The translations under genes and the position numbers were made by a program. From Alteribacter aurantiacus DSM 18675 (GTDB lineage Bacteria > Bacillota > Bacilli > Bacillales > Salisediminibacteriaceae), in the NCBI RefSeq assembly GCF_000429705.1, contig NZ_KE386941.1, forward strand, positions 1,910,781-1,974,780: 64,000 bases of DNA, in the 5' to 3' direction. Below are positions 51,471-60,304 of the stretch, one piece after another (positions within the stretch are counted from its first letter, which is position 1; each line of letters starts with the position of its first letter). The notes below the pieces were generated by a model that had not been told where the DNA came from, searched no databases, and worked only from the letters and a program-made list of their open reading frames with translations.

Positions 51471-54405
51471 CTTCCATCCACCCCTCTACCATTTCTATTG
51501 TCGGAATTGGATACGGCCGGACAACTTCTCCGTTTTCCATGTAACCGAACTCCTCCATTTTTCTCCTCATTTCACGGTCGATATTAATTACGGCATCATC
51601 TACCGCTGACCGGGTGTTTTCCCCGTCGAAAACTACCGTGTTCCAAACATTGCTGATTTCCCGTTCCACCATATAGGTGTAAGGTGTTTTCGGAACTTCT
51701 TTCAGGTATTCCCATTGATCAAGAATCACTTCTTTATGCTCTTCAGGCCATGGAAGCTGAGCAAATGATTCAAGATTTGCAGTGTTCCACATATATTCAG
51801 GCCCGTAGGTGATCTGCAGATTTGTTGCAAATTCAGTCTGGGTCTCAGTCGACATCCACCATTTGAGAACTTCCCAGGCCGCCTCCTCTTTTTCGCTGTT
51901 TTCAAAGATCATACCGGCCTGGCCTGATCCTGTTGCCCATCTTTCCACTTCTCCGTCTTCCTTTTCAACCCCCGGGTAGAGAGCAATATCCCACCATCCT
52001 GAAATCTCAGGTGCTGCTGCTGTCAATTGAACATAAGTTTCAAAGTTTGAGATTCCAACGGGTAAGGTAGAGTATCGAAAATGGTTATAAAAGTTCGGTA
52101 CTTGAAGTGGAAGACTGTAAATTGTATTTAACTCAGCCATAAATTGAATCCCTCGCAAGGAAGCATCCGAATCAATCACTGTACCGATCCCATCTTCTTC
52201 ATATAAGTCACCCTGGTTCTGATAAATAAACGGTGCTGTCGCCATAAAAGGCTTAAAGGCTACTGCCCCGGCCATCGGCGTATAAAAGTTCAAACCGAAA
52301 CGCTGAAGCTCAGGCAGTATATCCGTTACATCGTCCCACGTATCAGGAACCGGAATGTTCAATGCATCAAGAATATCTCTTCTGTAATAAAGAACATAGA
52401 AGTCCTGGGTTTCAGGAAAACCATAAACCCCGTCCTCCACAATTAAAGGAAGAAATGCCCCCGGGGAAAAATCAGTAATATACTCGTCAAAATCATCAAA
52501 CTGTCTCAGGTCAACAGCAGAGCCACGGATCGCAAGTTCATATGGCAGCCAATTGCTGATACCGATTGCAAGATCCGGCTGACTGTTTGCGGCACTTGCA
52601 AGGATCAATTTTGACTCGTCGGGCATTAAGGAAAACTGTACTTCTATCCCTGTTTGAGGTGTAAACGTCTGATCTGCCATATGCTGCAACAGTTCCACAT
52701 ACTGTCTCGGACGGTTTACCCAGACTTCAAGTGTGTCTTCCTCAACATCTCCGACAGTCATGTTGCTGCTGTCCCTGAAAGAATGGAAGAAACGGGACAC
52801 CGACTCTGTTGCCCTTGTTATTAATCCGGCTCTCGGCTCGGGTACATCCTGATCTCCATGGACATAAAAGCGATCCATCAACAAAGGCTGTTCCCGTAAG
52901 TCCACATTTACTGTTCCCAGGATCTGAGCTACAGACGCTGACCCTTCTGACAATTCTGTCAATCGAAAAGGAATTTCATCCGGTGATTCAGCTAGAGCCC
53001 TTAATCGTTCTGCAGCCATATCCAACTGCACAACATCTACGTATTCTGTTCCGTCTCCAATAGCAAACAGCCTTTTTTGTTCGTGTTCAAGTTCGTCTGC
53101 CCAGTCGAACAAGATTTCATCGATTTCCGGGATATACTCACTTATCCTCCACCCTCTCGCCCTGTCCAGCTGGTTTCCGGTAAGTTGCTTGATCGATAAA
53201 GTAAGAGATTCTATTTCCTGCATCATGTTTTCAATCGTCATCAGCGTCCTGTTTACCGGGGACGCATCTGCAATGAGAGTCAGTGTATTTGCACCCTCTT
53301 CCAAGTAAAACCAGTAAGGCTGACCTTCATCATTAGATAACGTTTCATTTGTCCATCGGTTGTTGTTATGAAATCGATATCCATACATTTCCTCAAAGGG
53401 CACTTCACCGTTGATGAGGACATTTCTGAAGACAGGCCCTCCATTCCCTTTGTCCTGCAGAACTTTCAGTGTGAGCTGATAAAATCCGTCTCTCTCAACT
53501 TCCACTTCCCACGTCACGCTCTGCCCGCTCTCTTTCCAGGAGTCTCCCCCAAACGTGTTTAGCAGCCTCTGGGTCGTTTCATAAGGGACAACCGAAACAT
53601 CCTGACTGTTTACCGCACGGATGAAAGAACTGTTTTTATGTAAAGGGTGTTCAGCTTCCACAGTGTATTTTTGAGTCCCTTCACCTGTGTCGCCTGAGTA
53701 TGCTGACAGGTAATCTTCGTAGGAGGGAGGCTCTTCAACGTGATTAATATAGACATTGCCAAGAAGCATTTCTCCCCTGATGTTTGTCAGGGTTATTTCA
53801 TTTCTGCCTTCTTCCAGGTAATACTTTAATGGTTCTGCATGTAAGTAGCTCGAGTCGTTCGCTTTTACATAATGCCATTGATTGAGCATGACTTGGGAAG
53901 GAACAATCTCATTACCGTAACGGTCTTCCTCAAAATCAGAAGATTGATCCTGCCAGGTTACAGGGAATAGAATTTTTCTGCTTTCAAAGAATGGATACTC
54001 ACCGTTTATTTCAACCGCACCTTCTATTGGGACAATCCCGTCTCCAAGAGGAAAATAATCAAAGGCCAGTTCATAAAGCCCTTCTTCATCGGTTTCTACT
54101 TCAATGGTGACCGACTGCTGATCCTCCCAATAGAACGTAGGTCCTCCATATTCGTGACTGTCTTCTTCAGGGAGCAAATCATCGGGGTCTGTTTCTAAAA
54201 ATTCAGAAGGAGGGACAGACTGCTCAAATGGAGCAGTCCTGCCAATTCCTTCTTGTTCCCATTCATTGAGGAGTATCGAATACCTCGGTTCGGTTAATTG
54301 TTCCGCCGGCTGATCAATCAGCAGCTCTTCACCGGAAGCCTTGGTAAAAGGTGTGAGTATTAACCCTGTTATTGCTAGTGAAAAAATCCCTTTTTTCCAT
54401 TTCAT
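51457..54405 (-). CDS. Large solute-binding protein with N-terminal carbohydrate-binding modules
   Basis: 982 aa, about twice the normal size. A cleavable-type signal (about 1-25, ending TKASGEE) with no lipobox cysteine. Then two beta-sandwich modules (about 85-225 and 245-395; SVTIEVETDEEGLYELAFDYFPLG and SVTWEVEVERDGFYQLTLKVLQD) like CBM domains, a helical linker (about 395-480), and a family 1 sugar-binding domain (about 545-960; PDLAIGISNWLPYELAIRG, YGFPETQDFYVLYYRRDILDALNIPVPDTWDD, GSGQAGMIFENSEKEEAAWEVLKWW). It feeds permease pair B. How it stays at the cell surface without lipid is unclear. Confidence 0.82.
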   Translation of the reverse strand: MKWKKGIFSLAITGLILTPFTKASGEELLIDQPAEQLTEPRYSILLNEWEQEGIGRTAPFEQSVPPSEFLETDPDDLLPEEDSHEYGGPTFYWEDQQSVTIEVETDEEGLYELAFDYFPLGDGIVPIEGAVEINGEYPFFESRKILFPVTWQDQSSDFEEDRYGNEIVPSQVMLNQWHYVKANDSSYLHAEPLKYYLEEGRNEITLTNIRGEMLLGNVYINHVEEPPSYEDYLSAYSGDTGEGTQKYTVEAEHPLHKNSSFIRAVNSQDVSVVPYETTQRLLNTFGGDSWKESGQSVTWEVEVERDGFYQLTLKVLQDKGNGGPVFRNVLINGEVPFEEMYGYRFHNNNRWTNETLSNDEGQPYWFYLEEGANTLTLIADASPVNRTLMTIENMMQEIESLTLSIKQLTGNQLDRARGWRISEYIPEIDEILFDWADELEHEQKRLFAIGDGTEYVDVVQLDMAAERLRALAESPDEIPFRLTELSEGSASVAQILGTVNVDLREQPLLMDRFYVHGDQDVPEPRAGLITRATESVSRFFHSFRDSSNMTVGDVEEDTLEVWVNRPRQYVELLQHMADQTFTPQTGIEVQFSLMPDESKLILASAANSQPDLAIGISNWLPYELAIRGSAVDLRQFDDFDEYITDFSPGAFLPLIVEDGVYGFPETQDFYVLYYRRDILDALNIPVPDTWDDVTDILPELQRFGLNFYTPMAGAVAFKPFMATAPFIYQNQGDLYEEDGIGTVIDSDASLRGIQFMAELNTIYSLPLQVPNFYNHFRYSTLPVGISNFETYVQLTAAAPEISGWWDIALYPGVEKEDGEVERWATGSGQAGMIFENSEKEEAAWEVLKWWMSTETQTEFATNLQITYGPEYMWNTANLESFAQLPWPEEHKEVILDQWEYLKEVPKTPYTYMVEREISNVWNTVVFDGENTRSAVDDAVINIDREMRRKMEEFGYMENGEVVRPYPIPTIEMVEGWMEDANQ

Positions 54406-54439
54406 ATTTGAATCCTCCCCAATGAATCGTGGTTATCTT

Positions 54440-55819
54440 TTAACGGTTAAGCGTTTCCTGTCCTTCTTCGTACTTTTCATTCGCTAAATCATTGATTTGA
54501 GAAATGTAATTCTCAATCTGAATTTCTCCTTGAATTCCTGCATCCAGGAGATTCGCAATGGTAGCGTTAGGTATTTCATCATTGAGTGATACACCTGTTG
54601 GTGCTTCCCACCGTGAATCTGTGTAACCAGGTACTGTCTTTACAGGTTCAACAATGGCATCCTCGATGTTTTCATAAGCTTCAAGTATTCCTGGAACAGC
54701 AAATCCTTCAAAGTAGACATCAAGTACTTCCTGGTCACTCGTAAGCGGCATTGTGTTTACAATTTGTCCTTCTTCCTGAGCAATTTCAAGTCGCTTCATA
54801 AAACCGTCCTTGCCGAATGTCATCCACTTGGCGAAAAGGTAGGCTTCTTCCGGATGTTCGGTAGACTGGGCAATTCCCATGTAGTCATTAACGAGTACAG
54901 GGTTCCCGTTTGGTATTCCTACAAAATCCCAGTTATAATCAAGGTTCTGGTTCATCTCAGTAATTCCCCATGTTCCATCCCACTTGAAGCCAACACCTCC
55001 GTTAATCCATACTTGTTCAGGATCCTCTCCATTGAAATTCGCCTGCTGATCTTCACTGAGCGTTTCATAAGTAAGGTTATTGGAGATTAAGGATTCAGCG
55101 AAGTTAACACCTTCGATAAATGCCCCGCTGTCCAGCTGATAACCTTCATCACTGTATGTGTACCAGCCAAGGGAGCTGTCTGCTGCAGCCGGGTACCAGT
55201 CAACAATGGACCATGGGTGATTCATTCCTGCAACACCGCCATTTACATCCGTTACATCCCGGACGAGAGAAGAAAAATCATCAAGAGGCAGTCCATATTG
55301 AGGGACATCCAGGTTCCCCTGTTCAAAGAGGTCCTCATTTATAAAGTATCCAAGAAAGTGCTGTCCCGAGGGAATCGCATAAACGGAATCATCGTATGTA
55401 ACGGATTCCTGCACCGGTTCAGGGACCAATTGAAAGTCCTCGTCTGAACTTGTAAACTCTTCAATATTCATCAGCCAGTCATTCGAAAGCCCCGTTGGAA
55501 TTTGAGCCAGTAAAAATACGTCCGGCATGTCACTGGCACTTGCCGCTGTGGATAACGAACCATTCCAATCTTCCGGACTGATTGATTCATCAATTTCAAC
55601 TGTAATGTGTGGATACTCTTCTTCAAACGCATCAATCATCATCCGGTCAAGATTGAGTTCCTCTTCGGTCCCCAGTGCCCAGCTCGCAAATGACAACGCG
55701 ACAGGCTCTCCCTCAGTATTTTCACTTCCTTCTGTATTTCCTCCAGCATCATTGTCACTGCACCCAATCGCGACTGAAGCCATTGCAACTACTGACAACC
55801 CGGTTAAAAATTTCTTCAT
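54440..55819 (-). CDS. Sugar ABC transporter substrate-binding lipoprotein
   Basis: 459 aa. Lipoprotein signal MKKFLTGLSVVAMASVAIGC with Cys20 as lipidation site, followed by a Gly/Glu/Asn linker and a family 1 binding fold (FASWALGTEEELNLDRMMIDAFEEEYPHI split by the usual hinge; WKDGTWGI-like FKWDGTWGITEMNQ). Counterpart of the Listeria 1,2-beta-oligoglucan binding protein by locus. Start: the frame opens at 55837, but AAAGGGG lies within it; the ATG at 55819 has 8-nt spacing. Second gene after lacI (79-bp gap), 34 bp before the large binding protein. Confidence 0.88.
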   Translation of the reverse strand: MKKFLTGLSVVAMASVAIGCSDNDAGGNTEGSENTEGEPVALSFASWALGTEEELNLDRMMIDAFEEEYPHITVEIDESISPEDWNGSLSTAASASDMPDVFLLAQIPTGLSNDWLMNIEEFTSSDEDFQLVPEPVQESVTYDDSVYAIPSGQHFLGYFINEDLFEQGNLDVPQYGLPLDDFSSLVRDVTDVNGGVAGMNHPWSIVDWYPAAADSSLGWYTYSDEGYQLDSGAFIEGVNFAESLISNNLTYETLSEDQQANFNGEDPEQVWINGGVGFKWDGTWGITEMNQNLDYNWDFVGIPNGNPVLVNDYMGIAQSTEHPEEAYLFAKWMTFGKDGFMKRLEIAQEEGQIVNTMPLTSDQEVLDVYFEGFAVPGILEAYENIEDAIVEPVKTVPGYTDSRWEAPTGVSLNDEIPNATIANLLDAGIQGEIQIENYISQINDLANEKYEEGQETLNR

Positions 55820-55898
55820 CTTCATTTCCCCTTTCAATCTTTGTATTATTTAGATTAAAACTCTGTTAAGAGTTAACCTTAACGAAACTGATAACTAC

Positions 55899-56867
55899 TT
55901 ACACAGAGTCCCGTGGAATAAGCTCAACGCCCAAATCAGAGGTCTGTATGTTTTCTTTTTTGCCGAGCATGTCAAACAATGTTTCTGCAGCATGAATGCC
56001 CCATTGTTTTTTTGGTACATGAACTGTAGTAAGCGGAGGATTAAAATACTTGGAGATGCTCAGGTTATCAAAACCTGTTACAGCGATATCTTCCGGCACT
56101 TTAAGTCCGTGATCCTTTATGGCATTAATTGCCCCCATCGCCATCTCATCGTTAGCACATAAAAACGCTGTCGGGTATATCTCGTTTTTATTAAGATACG
56201 TATGCATGGCGTCGTAACCGCTCTTCTCTGTGAAATCTGCACGAATCAAATGATCTCTATTAAAAGGAATGTCCAGCTCCCGGGCTCTGTCTAAAAACCC
56301 TTTCAATCTCATTTCACCATCGTAGGACTCTTCCGAACCTGCCATGAAACCAAGATGGGTGTGATTTTTTGAGTTAAGATAGTCCACCACTGCCTTCGTA
56401 CCTGCCTGATTAGGAAGCGTGATGTTACAAATGTGCTGGTGATCAAGCTCCCGGTCAAGAACAACCATTGGAAGCTTTTCAGAAGCTAGCTCCGTAAGCA
56501 ATTCATCATCCATGTGATAATTCAGAATAATCGCACCGTCAACATTCTTTTCGATAAGAAGACGATGGCGGTCTACAGAAGCACAAACGACCATTTCATA
56601 CCCCCGTGACATGACCACTTCATGTATACCTTCCATCATGCTGGTGAAAAAAGGTCCTGTGAATCCACTTAAAAACAATCCAATTGTTTCCGTTTTTTGT
56701 TTTTTAAGATTTTTCGCCATGCCATTCGGTCTGTAGCCGATTTCTTTTGCTGCTTTCAGCACTTTTTCCCGCGTTTCTTTCGTAATTAGCGAGCTGCCGT
56801 TTACAGCGTACGAAGCTGTTGTAACACTTACACTGGCCTTTTTGGCCAAATCTTTTAGTGTAGGCAC
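55899..56867 (-). CDS. LacI-family repressor of the glucan operon
   Basis: 322 aa. Helix-turn-helix TLKDLAKKASVSVTTASYAVNG (residues about 3-24), hinge NGMAKNLKKQKT, and a periplasmic-binding-fold effector domain with VDGAIILNYHMDDELL and FDNLSISKYFNPPLTTVHVP. GTG start at 56867 behind AAGGAG. First gene of the operon, so autoregulated. Its sites are presumably the three copies of AATTGAAACGTTTCAATT at 56933-57070. The expected inducer is a beta-1,2-glucooligosaccharide such as sophorose; this is inferred from the neighbours. Confidence 0.9.
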   Translation of the reverse strand: MPTLKDLAKKASVSVTTASYAVNGSSLITKETREKVLKAAKEIGYRPNGMAKNLKKQKTETIGLFLSGFTGPFFTSMMEGIHEVVMSRGYEMVVCASVDRHRLLIEKNVDGAIILNYHMDDELLTELASEKLPMVVLDRELDHQHICNITLPNQAGTKAVVDYLNSKNHTHLGFMAGSEESYDGEMRLKGFLDRARELDIPFNRDHLIRADFTEKSGYDAMHTYLNKNEIYPTAFLCANDEMAMGAINAIKDHGLKVPEDIAVTGFDNLSISKYFNPPLTTVHVPKKQWGIHAAETLFDMLGKKENIQTSDLGVELIPRDSV

Positions 56868-56931
56868 AATTTCATCTCTCCTTGTTTATTCGTCGGAAAC
56901 ACTCATTCCCGGGTATATGTGTAGAATCGTT

Positions 56932-56951
56932 TAATTGAAACGTTTCAATTA
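56932..56951. promoter_or_regulatory. LacI operator O3 (20-bp perfect palindrome)
   Basis: TAATTGAAACGTTTCAATTA, fully self-complementary, 65 bp upstream of the lacI start codon. The same 18-bp core occurs at 57009 and 57053; centres are 76 and 44 bp apart. AANCGNTT-type centres are typical of LacI-family sites. Confidence 0.9.
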
Positions 56952-57008
56952 GATTTGAAAAAGTCGCAAAAGGAATGTAATGAATACAATCCGTAACACT
57001 CGGTGTTG

Positions 57009-57026
57009 AATTGAAACGTTTCAATT
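57009..57026. promoter_or_regulatory. LacI operator O2
   Basis: AATTGAAACGTTTCAATT, identical 18-bp palindrome, centred about 50 bp downstream of the predicted transcription start. Confidence 0.9.
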
Positions 57027-57052
57027 AAGTGGTAAATAAAAAGTTGATATGT

Positions 57053-57070
57053 AATTGAAACGTTTCAATT
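57053..57070. promoter_or_regulatory. LacI operator O1, over the transcription start
   Basis: AATTGAAACGTTTCAATT, beginning 3 bp after the -10 box, so it spans the expected start point near 57067. Binding here would block initiation directly; O2 and O3 could allow looping. Confidence 0.9.
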
Positions 57071-57073
57071 ATA

Positions 57074-57102
57074 AGTATAAGCCCAAATGAAAGCGATTTC
57101 AA
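57074..57102 (-). promoter_or_regulatory. SigA promoter of the glucan operon
   Basis: Minus-strand TTGAAA (57097-57102), 17 bp, TATACT (57074-57079): near-consensus. It drives lacI and, because gaps downstream are short and I see no terminator before 34137, probably the whole 13-gene run of about 23 kb. Confidence 0.8.
57088..57101. promoter_or_regulatory. cre site (CcpA operator) overlapping the -35
   Basis: TGAAAGCGATTTCA matches the Bacillus consensus TGWAANCGNTNWCA at every position. It overlaps the -35 box, a position where CcpA binding represses. It implies catabolite repression by preferred sugars on top of LacI control. Confidence 0.8.
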
Positions 57103-57185
57103 TAGTTTTCTGATTTTTTTTGCGAAATAGGGTGAAAGTTGTGGAAATTGGGTTTTAAAGAGGATTGGACCGGGAAGAAATCTCA

Positions 57186-57884
57186 CTAGCTTTTTGTCTG
57201 CTTTGTCAACCACTTGTACAATTCTTCCTTTTTATACGTTTCAGTCCAGGCGTCATGACCAACGCCTTTATAAACCGTAAGTTTTGCGTTTCCTCCCTCA
57301 TGCTGCAAAGTTTCAATAATTCTTCTTGTTTCCACCGGTGGTACAATGTCGTCATTCTCACCGTGAAACGCCCATATAGGGATACGTAAAACCTTAGGCA
57401 ATTTTCTGAATAATTCCTCTGCAGAGTCCGGTTCTAAAACCCGTTTCCTTCTCATGTCCGGTATGGAAAAGCCTCCGCACACTGGAACAAAAGCAGAGAA
57501 GCGGTCTGGATTTCTCATCAAAAGGTGCCATCCTCCAATTCCGCCCATACTCATTCCTGTTAAGTATAACCGGTTTTTATCAACTGGGAGTTCTTTCACC
57601 AAACTGTCCATTAATGAATCAAGAATTGAAACGTTTGACGTCCAATAATCGCCTAAAGGACACTGGGGAGACACAACAATAAAAGGAAACTCCCGATTAG
57701 CTTCTATAATCTTTGGTATTCCGTGTACTTTAATTGTATTTAAATCATCGCCTCTCTCCCCTGCTCCATGAAGAAACAGGATCATAGGCCACTTTTCATT
57801 GTTCACCCCCTTTATATTTTCAGGGAGGTGTAGTAAATAATGAATGGTTTTACCGTTTCGGTAATATGTTTTGGGTTTTTGCAC
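57186..57884 (-). CDS. Alpha/beta-hydrolase esterase
   Basis: 232 aa, cytosolic (no signal). Esterase of the PHB-depolymerase/feruloyl-esterase-like group: oxyanion region ILFLHGAGERGDD, nucleophile GMSMGG (about residue 117), Asp in FHGENDDIVP and His in KGVGHDAWTETY. Small cytosolic members often deacylate sugars. It lies just upstream of the glucan promoter and 3 bp after the EEP gene, so those two form a separate unit. It may remove acyl groups (acetyl, succinyl) from imported glucan oligomers; that is inference. Confidence 0.8.
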   Translation of the reverse strand: MQKPKTYYRNGKTIHYLLHLPENIKGVNNEKWPMILFLHGAGERGDDLNTIKVHGIPKIIEANREFPFIVVSPQCPLGDYWTSNVSILDSLMDSLVKELPVDKNRLYLTGMSMGGIGGWHLLMRNPDRFSAFVPVCGGFSIPDMRRKRVLEPDSAEELFRKLPKVLRIPIWAFHGENDDIVPPVETRRIIETLQHEGGNAKLTVYKGVGHDAWTETYKKEELYKWLTKQTKS

Positions 57885-57887
57885 TAG

Positions 57888-58673
57888 TCATTGCTCCTTT
57901 ATCAACTGGGATGGTGAAAAGACGGATACAACCGGGTAATGATCTGATGGATATCTTCCATTTTCATTGGCTTTTACGATCTCTGTATACTGGTGATTCA
58001 AGTCTGATGAAAAAAAGATAAAATCGATTGGTTCACCTGCGGTTTTTCCTTCGAAATTATGAAAGGTGCAACATTGCTGTCCCATGCTGGAATGGACATT
58101 CGTCAATTGCTCATTTTCGTTAAGAATGTTAAGAACAGTGTTATGCCCGCTTACATTAAAATCACCCATGAGAATTTGGGAGTTGCCTTCTTTTTTGTCT
58201 TCTTTCATTTTATTCAATAGAAGCTCGATTCCCTTTTCACGTGCCTCCTGACTTTCATGATCCAGGTGAGTATTATAGACTGACATCTGTTTGCCTGTGT
58301 GGAGGCATTCCATTCGGACCCACGTACATATCCTGGGGTAAGCAGAACCCCAGCTTTTACTTCCTTTTTTTTCTGGAGTTTCTGACAGCCAGAAAGTGTG
58401 GTGAAAACGAAGGTTGATTTTTTTCGTGTTAAAGAAAACGGCACAGTGTTCATCTTCATGGCCGCCCCTTCTTCCTTCTCCTGCGGCTTCATAGTCTGGG
58501 AGCCTCTCATTTAAATCAGATATCATATCCGCGGTGGCTTCCTGCGTCCCCATAATATCAGGTTGTAGTTTCCGAATAACGTCTGCCACAAAATCTTTAC
58601 GGTGAATCCAGCTATTTTCACCATCGCTTTCAAGATCGATCCTTAAGTTAAATGTCATTACATTAAGGTCCAT
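57888..58673 (-). CDS. Endonuclease/exonuclease/phosphatase-family protein
   Basis: 261 aa, no signal peptide. EEP fold with LNVMTFNLRIDLESDGENSW, PDIMGTQEAT (metal-binding Glu), VYNTHLDHES (catalytic His), QILMGDFNVSG and PSDHYPVVSVF. Such proteins are frequent in Bacilli carbohydrate loci and are phosphodiesterases or phosphatases rather than nucleases there, substrate unknown. It heads a two-gene unit with the esterase. A role in removing phosphoglycerol or similar groups from glucans is a testable guess. Confidence 0.8.
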   Translation of the reverse strand: MDLNVMTFNLRIDLESDGENSWIHRKDFVADVIRKLQPDIMGTQEATADMISDLNERLPDYEAAGEGRRGGHEDEHCAVFFNTKKINLRFHHTFWLSETPEKKGSKSWGSAYPRICTWVRMECLHTGKQMSVYNTHLDHESQEAREKGIELLLNKMKEDKKEGNSQILMGDFNVSGHNTVLNILNENEQLTNVHSSMGQQCCTFHNFEGKTAGEPIDFIFFSSDLNHQYTEIVKANENGRYPSDHYPVVSVFSPSQLIKEQ

Positions 58674-58889
58674 GTTTTCCTCCAGTCTTTGACGTCTGTT
58701 CTAATAAAAGGATTGGATTGATGGCTAAAAAGAATGCCTTGATAAAGCTCCTTCTTGCTCATGTAGTAAAAATCACTAAGGAGACAGCTTTCTTTTTGAT
58801 AACTTTATCATAAATATAAAATTCTGTAGACAGGACCTTACTTTTCGGTGTTAACGTGCAACCTAGAGGTTTGGCGGGCTAAGGAGAAA

Positions 58890-58914
58890 ATCATCTTCCC
58901 ATAGGGAAGATGAT
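58890..58914. terminator. Hairpin in the hemL-EEP gap
   Basis: Perfect 11-bp stem ATCATCTTCCC / GGGAAGATGAT with a 3-nt loop, followed on the minus strand by TTTC. Possibly a second terminator for hemL. The gap 58674-58996 holds no gene; it should contain the EEP promoter, which I cannot place. Confidence 0.6.
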
Positions 58915-58954
58915 CTCTCTATCATTTTTGTTTAAGAAAAACATTCCACTCATC

Positions 58955-58988
58955 AAAAAAGACCCTTGGCACGAAGACAGAGGGTCTC
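58955..58988 (-). terminator. Intrinsic terminator of the hem operon
   Basis: Minus-strand AGACCCT / AGGGTCT stem then TTTTTT, directly after the hemL stop. It closes the hemA-to-hemL unit at the border of the inserted island. Confidence 0.85.
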
Positions 58989-58996
58989 TATCACTT

Positions 58997-60289
58997 TTAG
59001 TTTTCGTTATGAATGCGCTGAAACGCCTTTTCAACTGCTTCAACCGTACGATCAATGTCTTCGTCCGTATGTTTTGTGGACAAGAACATTCCTTCAAACT
59101 GGGAAGGTGCGATCGATACTCCTTCTTCCAGCATATAACGGAAGTATTTAGCGAACATGTCCAAGTCAGAGCTTGACGCATCAGAATAGTTTTTAACCGG
59201 ACCATTGTTAAAGAAGAAACCAATCATTGAACCTGCACGAGTGATCGCACAAGGAATTTCATATTTGGCTGCCGCCTTTTTAATGCCCTCTTCAAGGCGA
59301 GCCCCAAGACGATCAAACTCTTCGTAATCAGCCTTAGTCAACTGATCGAGTGTTTCAAATCCAGCCGTCATGGCTAGTGGGTTACCCGAAAGCGTTCCCG
59401 CTTGATAAATCGGACCTGCCGGAGCGATTTGTTCCATAATCTCTTTTTTACCACCGTAAGCGCCTACTGGGAGACCGCCTCCGATTACTTTACCAAGACA
59501 CGTAAGGTCAGGTGTTACCCCAAGCTCTCCTTGAGCACAGTTGTATCCAACACGGAATCCGGTCATTACTTCGTCAAAAATAAGGAGAGAACCGTGGTCT
59601 TCCGTTATTTTACGTACCCCTTCAAGGTACCCTTCTTCAGGACGAACAACACCCATATTCCCTGCCACTGGCTCTAAAATAACACCAGCAATGTCATCGC
59701 CAAACTCGTCAAAAGCAAGCTTCAAGCTTTCAAGATCGTTATAAGGAACCGTAAGTGTATTTTGCGCTACGGATTCCGGTACTCCTGGGCTATCAGGAAG
59801 TCCGAGAGTGGCTACACCGGACCCTGCTTTAATGAGCAAGCTGTCTCCGTGTCCGTGATAACATCCTTCAAACTTAACGATTTTGTTTCTCCCCGTATAA
59901 CCGCGAGCTAAACGAAGAGCACTCATCGTTGCTTCTGTACCTGAGTTCACCATACGCACAATTTCAATAGAAGGAACGCGGTCAATCACGAGTTCTGCGA
60001 GCTTTGTCTCGATTTCAGCCGGAGCTCCGAAGCTCGTGCCTTTTTCTGTGACCTCTTTTAATGAAGCAACAACGCGGTCATCAGCGTGACCAAGAACGAG
60101 TGGCCCCCAAGACATGACGTAATCGATGTACTCGTTACCGTCGATATCCCAAATGTGTGATCCTTTTCCTTTTTCCATGAATACCGGGTCCATGTTTACG
60201 GATTTGAAAGCACGTACTGGGCTGTTTACGCCCCCTGGCATGACTTTCTTCGCTTGTTCAAACGCTTTAATGGATTTGTCCATTTTCAT
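58997..60289 (-). CDS. hemL: Glutamate-1-semialdehyde 2,1-aminomutase
   Basis: PLP enzyme making 5-aminolevulinate from glutamate-1-semialdehyde. About 430 aa. Opens with KSIKAFEQAKKVMPGGVNSPVRAF; the PLP lysine is in LTCLGKVIGGGLPVGAYGG; also RMVNSGTEATMSALRLARG and FKEGCYHGHGDS-like FEGCYHGHGDSLL. Of several possible starts, the ATG at 60289 has GAGGAGG 9 nt upstream; TTG at 60295 is less likely. 9-15 bp after hemB; last gene of the hem operon. Confidence 0.97.
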   Translation of the reverse strand: MKMDKSIKAFEQAKKVMPGGVNSPVRAFKSVNMDPVFMEKGKGSHIWDIDGNEYIDYVMSWGPLVLGHADDRVVASLKEVTEKGTSFGAPAEIETKLAELVIDRVPSIEIVRMVNSGTEATMSALRLARGYTGRNKIVKFEGCYHGHGDSLLIKAGSGVATLGLPDSPGVPESVAQNTLTVPYNDLESLKLAFDEFGDDIAGVILEPVAGNMGVVRPEEGYLEGVRKITEDHGSLLIFDEVMTGFRVGYNCAQGELGVTPDLTCLGKVIGGGLPVGAYGGKKEIMEQIAPAGPIYQAGTLSGNPLAMTAGFETLDQLTKADYEEFDRLGARLEEGIKKAAAKYEIPCAITRAGSMIGFFFNNGPVKNYSDASSSDLDMFAKYFRYMLEEGVSIAPSQFEGMFLSTKHTDEDIDRTVEAVEKAFQRIHNEN

Positions 60290-60304
60290 CGTCAAAGACC
60301 TCCT

